DNA of 64,000 nucleotides from Ilyonectria destructans (taxonomy: Eukaryota; Ascomycota; Sordariomycetes; Hypocreales; Nectriaceae), in contig JAHEWK010000020.1 in assembly GCA_020740775.1 (NCBI GenBank), positions 930,001-994,000 on the forward strand, read 5' to 3'. Shown here in pieces: positions 52,635-60,776 of this stretch. A model generated the notes under the pieces. That model worked only from the letters and a program-made list of their open reading frames with translations, did no database searches and had not been told where the DNA came from. Every line of letters begins with the position of its first letter. The stretch's first letter is position 1. A program made the position numbers and the translations under genes.

Positions 52635-52850
52635 TGTAACGGGTCAGGCCCACTTGGCTGGCGGCTCTGCCGCCAAGCCCGAATTCTTCTCCACAGCGCC
52701 ATCGAGTTGATTCTCGAATCTTCTATATTAAAGAAGATATAACGCGTCTTCACGCACCCAGTTTGTATTTAGATTCTTTCCTTTCTTCATCTTGAAAGTA
52801 AACAGCATAGGGACTAGTTAGTTGAATCAACTCACTAGAGGCCTTTCACA
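52635..52850 (+). repeat. 3' LTR of the Gypsy element
   Basis: 216 bp, identical to the 5' LTR in my base-by-base reading. It is followed directly by the CGTTG duplication and the rest of NLR 4. Confidence 0.95.
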
Positions 52851-53249
52851 CGTTGGAGATGCGGTTGGAAACGGATGCAGAAGACAAACAAACGTACGAT
52901 CAGGCAGTATCAATGATAGCTGCAAGAGACCTCACCCCAACTGACCAGTGGTGGCTGGATCACGCCGAACCACTGCGAAGAGCGCAGAGACGATATGGTT
53001 TTCTTGTCGAGACCTCAGAGACCGCCAATCCAGCAAGGCCACAACCGCCGCCAGGAGCTACTAATAATACCACTGCTCTTCCGGAGAAGCCAAAAGGAAT
53101 GAGGCGGATACTCCCCTTCAGAAGGAAATAGCCACAGGAGATTGTGATAGCAGCTATTTGTTACATTTTCTATCTATTAAATACCTTAAGGAAATTGTCA
53201 GTCTCTGTAGAGCATCCAGCCACTCCGCCGCCAGCCACTGTTAGTAGCT

Positions 53250-54176
53250 TCATCGCACCACAAAGGCGCTCTCCCGCTTCAGCCACCCTTCGACATCCTT
53301 TACATGTGGATGGATGCTCTTCGCCAGCTGCATGTCCACATTGTAGCCATCGTCTTTAAACCAGTCCAGCATCAAGCCAACTTCCTTCACTCCCGCCTTG
53401 AGCGCCTTACCCAGCAGGCTGATGGTCGTACCGACACCGCTACCTGTAACATCCTTGAACCTCTGGTTCAATTCCTCAAAGGTGAGTTCCTCTCCGGCAA
53501 GCCCTATAGCCGGCCCGCAAAACCGCTCTGGATTGGCGAACGCCTCGGCTGCAAAGACACCAATGTCGGAAGTAGCGATCCACTGCAACGGTTTGTCCTT
53601 CATAGTGTTGCGCAAGCTCATCATGAAAACCTTGGCCTGGAAGTCTGGCGTGATATTGTCCAAAAAGATGACGGGCCGCAGGATCGTCCAGCCCATGCTG
53701 CTCTTCCCGTTGACCGTGCTGTCGCGGAGGTAGTGCTCAATCTGATGCTTCGATTTGAAATGAGGAATTGGGCTTGGGTTGGTCCAGGACCGTTCGTTGC
53801 CACCGCGATCGACGCTGCTGTAGACAAATTGTTTGACGCCATTCTTTATCGATTCGTCAATGAGTGCTATCCCTTGGCGGATTTCTCCCTCGAAGGTCGT
53901 GCTCTTGGTCACTGCTGCTTGGGCCGAGTAGACGCCCCAAATCGGACCAGAGGCAACCTTCTTCGCGGCTCGAAGCAGCGAAGGCACATCGTCAAGGTTT
54001 CCCTCAACAAGCTTGACCGTAGATGACTTCTTGGTCAAGCGTGCAGCCGATGGCGACTGTGCATTGCGAGTGACGGCGAGGATCGTAAAGTCTTGAGAGA
54101 AACGATCCAGGACGGCCTCCACGACGCTGCCGCCTTGTTTACCGGTGGTACCAGTAATGAGTAGGTTGCGAGACAT
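53250..54176 (-). CDS. NmrA-like NAD(P)-binding protein
   Basis: The intronless 308-residue frame begins MSRNLLITGTTGKQGGSVVE, with the GxxGxxG dinucleotide-binding loop of an atypical short-chain dehydrogenase. The features of the NmrA/HSCARG branch follow: KLVEGNLDD, GVYSAQAAV, FVYSSVDRGG and WTILRPVIFLDN. These proteins are cytosolic sensors or reductases of NAD(P); the substrate cannot be told from sequence. Length is normal and the frame has no defect. It is transcribed away from the 55-60 kb duplication and toward the NLR 4 remnant, from which it is separated by 118 bp. It is one of the few ordinary host genes here. The start fits the family N-terminus and is followed by a normal fold. 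Confidence 0.92.
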   Translation of the reverse strand: MSRNLLITGTTGKQGGSVVEAVLDRFSQDFTILAVTRNAQSPSAARLTKKSSTVKLVEGNLDDVPSLLRAAKKVASGPIWGVYSAQAAVTKSTTFEGEIRQGIALIDESIKNGVKQFVYSSVDRGGNERSWTNPSPIPHFKSKHQIEHYLRDSTVNGKSSMGWTILRPVIFLDNITPDFQAKVFMMSLRNTMKDKPLQWIATSDIGVFAAEAFANPERFCGPAIGLAGEELTFEELNQRFKDVTGSGVGTTISLLGKALKAGVKEVGLMLDWFKDDGYNVDMQLAKSIHPHVKDVEGWLKRESAFVVR

Positions 54177-55062
54177 AATGATGACGGGAGGTAACCAGTT
54201 AGAGGTTCAAGAGTAAAATGTCGGTGATGTGAGAAGATATGGGGAATATGGATTGGATTGAAAGAATGGCGTTATAGATATGCCTTTCGGTATGAAAGTT
54301 CTTCTTAAGCTCTGGGATTCCCCCCCCCCCCCCCCCCCCGGATTAAGCGATTACCCGATTCGGAAGCGCAGCTGCACCTCTTCTTCGGAACGGCACAAGG
54401 TAGCCGAGGAGATTAAGAAAATCCCCAATATTATTCAAAATCAACGAGAGCTTGCCGAGTTCCGGTTTCCACCTCCAACAGCCGACTAAATACCCTATCT
54501 TAGTCCTCCAAAACTCGACGGGCTCAAATATCAAAAATGCCCATACATTGCTCGCCAGCGGCAGAGGATCCAGGCACACTGCCAGAAGGAACATGATCGG
54601 CGTAACCCAAACAGTCGAGGAAGACCAAGCAAGGGCCTACTACAACCAGCATCCACACCACCGCCATGGCGGTCAAAGGTCTAGTGCCAGCGCTTCTTCC
54701 CCTCAAGAGCAGCTAGCGGCTGGTTCGATATTGGCCGGAAGATGGCTACACCTAAGCCGCCGAAGCATACATCGAAACCAATTCCCTCGGTTGTAGATGC
54801 TTTCGCGCCAAAACCGTCTCTGAATCTGAAATTAGCTCATTGTTCGCCTAGGTGTTTCACAATTATCTTGAGAAAGGTAAACGAGTGTGCAAACTGACAT
54901 GCTACGCCTTTACAGAGGTACATGGCGTATTGTGGCCAGAACAAATAGAGTCATGGTCAAAAGAGGAGTTCGTAGACGCAGAGCAGAAACGACCACTCTC
55001 ACTATCACGAGGATCCCCGCAACTCCCTCAGCAACCTCAGCAACCTCAGCAAGAAGGGGGGT
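54177..55062. other. NmrA-like gene upstream region; 20-base C tract; no clear gene
   Basis: A homopolymer of 20 C residues lies at 54320-54339. A plus-strand frame starting at 54852 enters the left arm of the duplication and is Gln/Pro-rich (QLPQQPQQPQQ), but it has no recognised domain and its later part is antisense to the micro-exon array, so I do not call it a gene. Confidence 0.55.
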
Positions 55063-55194
55063 TTGCGCAACGATATAAAGCGTACACGCCAAAGCAAATT
55101 TCACAGAAAGCAGGCTTCAAGAAATCGACTCCAATACTTCTCCAGTCAGTTGCGGTAATGACAGGAACCCGTTCTATCCGGCCTGAGCTGAAAC

Positions 55195-56505
55195 CTATTC
55201 TGGGAACTCCTTACAACGGACGGAACTTTCATAATCCATCTCTGCGCCAGCCATCTCCTTTCGAATTACTATATATATCAGTAGTAGTCTGCCAAATTCT
55301 CCATCCTATCAAGCAGGGGCACAGGATCCACTTACATCCAGGACCACGACCAGCAGGTAGCATCTTGCCTAATCAACTGCATCCACTTACGCACTACACC
55401 ACGAGCAGCAGTTAGCAACTTGCCTAATCAGCCCGTCAAGCAAGGGCACAGGATACACTTACAAACTGCACCACGACCAGCAGTTAGCATCTTGCCTAAT
55501 CAGCCCGTCAAGCAAGGGCATAAGATATACTTACTTGCTGCACCACGACCAGCGGTTAGCATCTTGCCTAATCAGCTCGTCAAGCAACGGCATAGGATCT
55601 ACTTACAATCTACACCGCGACCAGCAATTAGCATCTTGCCTAATCAGCCCGTCAAGCAAGGGCACAGGATACACTTACGCACTGCACCACGACCAGCAGT
55701 TAGCATCTTGCCTGATCAGCCCACTAAGCAACGGCATAGGATACACTTACAGGCTGTACCATGACTAGCAGTTAGCATCTTGCCTAATCAGCCTATCAAG
55801 CAAGGGCACAGGATACACTTACGCCCTACACCACGACCAGCAGTTAGCATCTTGCCTAATCAGCCCGTCAAGCAAGGGCACAGGATACACTTACGCTCTG
55901 CACCACGACCAGCAGTTAGCAACTTGCCTAATCAGCCCGCCAAGCAAGGGCACAAGATACACTTACAGGCTGCACCACGAGCAGCAGTTAGCAACTTGTC
56001 TAATCAACCCACCAAGCAAGGGTACGGGATACACTTACAAACTGCACCACGACCAGCAATTAGCATCTTGCCTAATCAGCCCGTCAAGCAAGGGCACAGG
56101 ATATACTTACACACTGCACCACGACCAGCAGTCAGCAACTTGCCTAATCAGCCCATCAAGCAATGGCACAGGATAAACTTACTTGTTGCACCACGACCAG
56201 CAGTTAGCATCTTGCCTAATGAGTCCATCAAGCAACGGCACAGGATCCACTTACTTGCTGCACCACGACCAGCGGTTAGCATCTTGCCTAATCAGCCCAT
56301 CAAGCAAGGGCATTGCATCCACTTACATCCTGCACCATGACCAGCAGTTAGTAAACTCTCAGTATACAGGTAGAAAGGGTCTTTGTGAACGTACGACTTG
56401 TTGAATTCCGGGCACTCTGACCTGGGCGCCTCCTGGCTTGCGAGGACTTGGGAGTGCAAAAGCCAGAGAGGGCATAAGCATGCCAAAGAGCACCAAAAAT
56501 CTCAT
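55195..56505 (-). CDS. micro-exon secreted peptide gene, left copy
   Basis: Unrecognised gene type. Exon 1 (56505-56395) encodes 37 residues starting with a signal peptide (MRFLVLFGMLMPSLAFA) and ends at a GTACGT donor. Then follow 3-nt exons, each between CAG or TAG and GTAAG, at 56327 (D), 56255 (Q), 56111 (C), 56039 (F), 55967 (P), 55895 (S), 55823 (G), 55751 (P), 55679 (C), 55607 (I), 55535 (Q), 55463 (F) and 55391 (C). Positions are the low coordinate and all lie at exact 72-bp spacing. Units at 56183 and 55336 have CAA or CTG in place of the acceptor and are probably skipped. The last exon (55305-55195, 37 codons) contains EMDYESSVRC and ends EFPE-stop. The predicted product is 86 residues with four Cys. 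Splicing is inferred from sites only. A secreted peptide or effector is a guess. Confidence 0.72.
55336..56329 (-). repeat. tandem 72-bp intron/one-codon-exon array, left copy (15 units)
   Basis: Fifteen units, 14 of them at 72-bp spacing and the last at 55. On the minus strand each has GTAAG, a mid block (GGGCTGATTAGGCAAG), GCTAACTGCTGGTCG and YAG, then three variable bases. The bases between acceptor and donor vary while the 69-base intron is nearly constant. Confidence 0.92.
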
Positions 56506-57821
56506 ATTAACAAAGGTGGTATAGTAGAAAGGGATTTTACGTGATTCAATAATAGAGTAAATATATAAAGGGTTATAAAAGTTGGATGTCGACTTTATAA
56601 AATGGGGACTTGTTGTACTTTATATGGATTTGAGAAAGTGAATGTCTTGCCCGTCCAGTGCATTCCAATTGGCCTGTTGGCCAGGAACAGGTATCAGATG
56701 TACATGCAGCCCTTAGAGATGACCTATGGATATGACCCTGCCCATTAATACAAGCATCGCAAGCAGTACCTGCCTACATCAGATGAACAGCGCTTTCCCA
56801 CGTATAAGGGTGGCCATAGAACTTGATCCTCTGTTTGCGTATTAGTTAACTTTGTTTATTTTGTTTAACTGCCGTACTGACATGATGTCATAAACCATAT
56901 TCTCAACGTAAATTTGACTTTGTTGAGGACTGAATAGGTGTAGTTTTGCGGGGAATACTTGTTAAACTTTACAACTACCTATCGGGGTCTCCAAAGCTTC
57001 GCTAATTCGGCTATCTTCTGGCTTCCAATTGCGTAACACATTCCCAAATCGCTGGGTTCGGACACGCTTGGGTTTGACACGGACGTCGCCAACATTGTGG
57101 GCAGATTTCCCACTGGCCTTAGGCACTATTATTCCCGTGGAATTCGACCCGAATTCTAGGAGGTTTCGGCCAATGGAGGCGCGGGACTCGGGGCTTGGCG
57201 CGGACCTATTCTTCACGACTTCCTTCTCGGCGGAGTCCGACGCTCATTGGCCCCCCAGCAGAAACCCAAGCGGGTCCGAACCTAGCGATAAGCTTCGCTA
57301 ATTCAGCCATCTTCTAGCTTCCAATTGCGTAATTGGAGACCCCGATAGGTAGTTGTAAAGTTTAACAAGTATTCCCCGCAAAACTACACCTATTCAGTCC
57401 TCAACAAAGTCAAATTTACGTTGAGAATATGGTTTATGACATCATGTCAGTACGGCAGTTAAACAAAATAAACAAAGTTAACTAATACGCAAACAGAGGA
57501 TCAAGTTCTATGGCCACCCTTATACGTGGGAAAGCGCTGTTCATCTGATGTAGGCAGGTACTGCTTGCGATGCTTGTATTAATGGGCAGGGTCATATCCA
57601 TAGGTCATCTCTAAGGGCTGCATGTACATCTGATACCTGTTCCTGGCCAACAGGCCAATTGGAATGCACTGGACGGGCAAGACATTCACTTTCTCAAATC
57701 CATATAAAGTACAACAAGTCCCCATTTTATAAAGTCGACATCCAACTTTTATAACCCTTTATATATTTACTCTATTATTGAATCACGTAAAATCCCTTTC
57801 TACTATACCACCTTTGTTAAT
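56506..57821. promoter_or_regulatory. shared divergent upstream region of the two micro-exon genes
   Basis: From the two start codons back to the centre (56506-56994 and 57333-57821) the sequence is an inverted copy of itself, so both genes have the same proximal promoter, including an AT-rich stretch with TATAAAG-type motifs about 120 bp before each ATG. The central 338 bases differ and include 43-bp direct repeats. A short frame at 57029-57301 has no recognised domain. Confidence 0.6.
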
Positions 57822-60071
57822 ATGAGATTTTTGGTGCTCTTTGGCATGCTTATGCCCTCTCTGGCTTTTGCACTCCCAAGTCCTCGCAAGCCAGGAGGCG
57901 CCCAGGTCAGAGTGCCCGGAATTCAACAAGTCGTACGTTCACAAAGACCCTTTCTACCTGTATACTGAGAGTTTACTAACTGCAGGTCATGGTGCAGGAT
58001 GTAAGTGGATGCAATGCCCTTGCTTGATGGGCTGATTAGGCAAGATGCTAACCGCTGGTCGTGGTGCAGCAAGTAAGTGGATCCTGTGCCGTTGCTTGAT
58101 GGACTCATTAGGCAAGATGCTAACTGCTGGTCGTGGTGCAACAAGTAAGTTTATCCTGTGCCATTGCTTGATGGGCTGATTAGGCAAGTTGCTGACTGCT
58201 GGTCGTGGTGCAGTGTGTAAGTATATCCTGTGCCCTTGCTTGACGAGCTGATTAGGCAAGATGCTAACTGCTGATCGTGGCGTAGTGTGTAAGTGTATCC
58301 TGTGCCCTTGCTTGATGGGCTGATTAGGCAAGACGCTAACTGCTGGTCGTGGTGCAGTGGGTAAGTAGATGCAATGCCCTTTAACAGGCTGATTAGGCAA
58401 GATGCTAACTGCTGGTCGTGGTGCAGACAGTACGTGTATCCTATGCCGTTGCTTGACGGGCTGATTAGGCAAGATGCTAACTGCTGGTCGTGGTGCAGAG
58501 AGTAAGTGGATGCTGTGTCCTTTCTTAATAGGCTGATTAGGCAAGATGCTAACTGCTGGTTGTGGTGCAGAGAGTAAGTGGATGCTGTGTCTTTTCTTAA
58601 TAGGCTGATTAGGCAAGGTGCTAACTGCTGGTCGTGGTGCAGCCCGTAAGTGGATGCTGTGTCCTTTCTTAATAGGCTAATTAGGCAAGGTGCTAACTGC
58701 TGGTCGTGGTGCAGCCAGTAAGTGTATCCTGTGCTGTTGCTTGACGGGCTGATTAGGCAAGTTGCTAACTGCTAGTCGCGGTGTAGTGTGTAAGTGTATC
58801 CTGTGCTGTTGCTTGACGGGCTGATTAGGCAAGATGCTAACTACTGCTGGTGGTGCAGGACGTAAGTGGATATAATGCCATTACTTGACGGGCTAATTAG
58901 GCAAGATGCTAACTGCTGGTCGTGGTGCAGGGTGTAAGTGGATCCTATGCCCTTGCTTGACGGGCTGATTAGGCAAGATGCTAACTGCTGGTCGTGGTGC
59001 AGGGTGTAAGTGGATCCTATGCCCTTGCTTGACGGGCTGATTAGGCAAGTTGCTAACTGCTAGTCGTGGTGCAGCATGTAAGTAGATCCTATGCCGTTGC
59101 TTGACGGGCTGATTAGGCAAGTTGCTAATTGCTAGTCGTGGTGCAGTGCGTAAGTGTATCCTGTGCCGTTGCTTGACGGGCTGATTAGGCAAGATGCTAA
59201 CTGCTGTTCATGATACAGCCCGTAAGTAGATCCTGTGCCCTTGCTTGGCGGGCTGATCAGGCAAGTTGCTAACTGCTGCTCATGGTGCAGCCCGTAAGTG
59301 GATCCCATGCCGTTGCTTGACGGGCTGATTAGGCAAGTTTCTAACTGCTGTTCGTGGAGCAGAGAGTAAGTGGATCCTGTGCCGTTGCTTGATGGACTCA
59401 TTAGGCAAGATGCTAACTGCTGGTCATGGTGCAGCCCGTAAGTGGATGCTGTGTCCTTTCTTAATAGGCTAATTGGGCAAGGTGCTAACTGCTGGTCGTG
59501 GTGCAGCCCGTAAGTGTATCCTATGCCCTTGCTTGACGGGCTGATTAGGCAAGTTGCTAACTGCTGCTCGTGGTGTAGCCCGTAAGTGGATCCCGTGTCC
59601 TTTCTTAACGGGCTGATTACGCATGATGCTAACTGCTGCTCGTGGTTCAGGGAGTAAGTGGATCCTGTGCCCTTGCTTGACGGGCTGATTAGGCAAGATG
59701 CTAACTGCTGGTAGTGCGTAAGTGTATCCTGTGCCCTCGCTTGACGGGCTGATTAGGCAAGTTGCTAACTGCTGGTCGTGGTGCAGATTGTAAGTGGATG
59801 CAATGTCCTTGCTTGGCGGGTTGATTAGGCAAGATGCTAACTGCTGGTCGTGGTGCAGTGCGTGCTTACGCGTAAATTGATTTGACGGGCTGATTAGGCA
59901 AGTTGCTAACTGTTGGTCGTGGTCCTGGATGTAAGTGGATCCTGTGCCCCTGCTTGACAGGCTGGAGAATTTAGCAGAATACTACTGACATATATAGTAA
60001 TTCGAATGGAGATGGCTAGCACAGAGATGGATTATGAAAGTTCCGTCCGTTGTATGGAGTTCCCAGACTAG
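57822..60071 (+). CDS. micro-exon secreted peptide gene, right copy
   Basis: Unrecognised gene type. Exon 1 (57822-57932) is identical to the left copy. Then 3-nt exons begin at 57998 (D), 58070 (Q), 58214 (C), 58286 (C), 58358 (W), 58427 (T), 58499 (R), 58571 (R), 58643 (P), 58715 (P), 58787 (C), 58859 (D), 58931 (G), 59003 (G), 59075 (H), 59147 (C), 59219 (P), 59291 (P), 59363 (R), 59435 (P), 59507 (P), 59579 (P), 59651 (G), 59715 (C), 59787 (I) and 59859 (C). Units at 58142 and 59928 lack an AG acceptor, as do their left-arm counterparts. The last exon (59961-60071) has EMDYESSVRC and ends EFPD-stop. The predicted product is about 99 residues, with six Cys and many Pro in the core and one Cys in the last exon. 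Phase is zero throughout. An alternative first donor (GTCAGA, 57906) and a nearer first acceptor (57985) are possible. Confidence 0.75.
57998..59930 (+). repeat. tandem 72-bp intron/one-codon-exon array, right copy (28 units)
   Basis: Twenty-eight units, nearly all exactly 72 bp apart (exceptions of 69, 64 and 69). Each is GTAAGT, a middle part, GCTAAC, 10-14 bases, CAG or TAG, and three variable bases. Most introns contain an in-frame TGA or TAA at their ninth codon (GCTTGA or TCTTAA), so retaining one would end translation. Confidence 0.94.
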
Positions 60072-60203
60072 GTTTCAGCTCAGGCCGGATGGAACGGGTT
60101 CCTGTCATTACCGCAACTAACTTGAGAAGTATTGGAGTCGATTTCTTGAAGCCTACTTGCTGTGAAATTTGCTTTGGCGTGTACGCTTTATATCTTTGCG
60201 CAA

Positions 60204-60593
60204 CTACATCGTCTATCTAACGATCAGCCATGTAAGCTCCGACCCGAGTGCGACCAGATATTGAGTCGGACAGTCCCACAAACCCTACAGTACATTTGCA
60301 ATGATTTTGGTGCCAATATGGCTATACCGGGAGAAGGCCAGCGCTTGACTTTCTTGGAAGCCGGATAGAGCGCCCAGACGCCATGAAACTTGCATTTGAA
60401 ACTCACGTCCGACGGGCAGTACCTTTCTCTACCTTCCGACACCCACTCAAGTATTCAAGCGGGGCCCGTTCCAGCTTTTTGACCAATCACAGCTCTAAGG
60501 ACTCTACTGTCCTTTCGCGACTCAGAACGGGCCCCGTTCCCAACGAGATGGTCCGTGCCAACCTTGTATATGTCAATGAATAATTATATAAAC
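60204..60593. other. no recognisable gene; short inverted repeat
   Basis: A 10-bp inverted repeat (GGGGCCCGTT near 60460, AACGGGCCCC near 60526) is visible. No gene is supported. Confidence 0.5.
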
Positions 60594-60776
60594 TGTTGGA
60601 AGATAACCCTGTATTACGAAACCTCTGATAGATTGATATCCTGACCTTAGTCAGAAGGGGGGTCTGATAACCCCTTTTGCAGCCGGTCCGGATGACCGGG
60701 ACAAGCAATAATCAACATCATCATCACTGCTTCGAACACTATCCATTTGATCAAATTGACCGTAATGGATCCAACA
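60594..60776. mobile_element. possible solo LTR (TGTTGGA...TCCAACA)
   Basis: The 183-bp segment begins TGTTGGA and ends TCCAACA, as Copia-type LTRs do. The flanking five bases (TAAAC and GATTC) do not match, so either the ends are wrong or it recombined with another copy. Confidence 0.5.

Larger units (their letters stand above)
47245..52850 (+). mobile_element. Ty3/Gypsy chromovirus, complete and very young
   Basis: The 5606-bp element has two LTRs of 216 bp that I find identical base for base, and a perfect 5-bp duplication CGTTG (47240-47244 and 52851-52855). It has a self-complementary primer site, gag, pol, a chromodomain and a purine tract. Identical LTRs mean that insertion is recent on the scale of neutral divergence. 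It disrupts NLR 4. Confidence 0.97.
44692..53131 (+). pseudogene. NLR 4: NB-ARC/TPR-type protein split by a Gypsy insertion
   Basis: Exon 1 is 44692-44846 and exon 2 44898-47244, with a GT-AG intron inside the P-loop (GLAGVG / KTQLALKF). The coding sequence resumes at 52856-53131 after the retrotransposon, in frame, for a total of 925 residues. LLILDNADD is the Walker B, ILITSRD an RNBS-B-type motif and LPLAIAQAA a GLPL-type motif. The C-terminal half is helical and probably TPR-like (DIREL...AHYNIMLGLARQGRVAEAL). Only about 45 residues precede the P-loop, so an N-terminal effector exon may be missing upstream, where the hAT element lies. As it stands, the frame enters the LTR and stops at 47352 after 35 foreign codons. 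The last 91 residues, ending in the basic FRRK, are lost. Confidence 0.82.
55063..60203. repeat. large inverted duplication with a 338-bp centre
   Basis: The left arm (55063-56994) and right arm (57333-60203) are inverted copies. The inner parts, from the centre through the first exon and first units, keep exact register (paired coordinates add to 114327). The outer parts, including both last exons, also align (sum 115266). The arms differ in length only because the right tandem array has more units. The centre contains a pair of 43-bp direct repeats beginning AAGCTTCGCTAATTC (56994-57036 and 57290-57332). The two arms hold divergent copies of one gene. Confidence 0.93.

Noticed and set aside
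54852..55415. Plus-strand 187-codon frame
   Set aside because: Its second half is the antisense of the last exon and array of the left micro-exon gene, and its first half has no recognised domain.
55310..59700. Tandem repeat protein on the antisense strand (PNQPVKQGHRIHL-type units)
   Set aside because: The 72-bp unit is a multiple of three, so the antisense stays open by chance in blocks. The blocks are broken by stops, have no proper start, and the invariant bases are exactly splice and branch sites on the sense strand.
57998..59930. CRISPR-like repeat-spacer array
   Set aside because: The spacers are only 3 bases and the organism is a fungus; the constant part has intron signals.
59966..60035. 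Alternative last exon of the right micro-exon gene starting at AAT after TTAGCAG
   Set aside because: It gives a shorter frame that ends at different stops in the two copies, whereas the acceptor at 59960 gives 37 codons in both copies. cDNA would decide.
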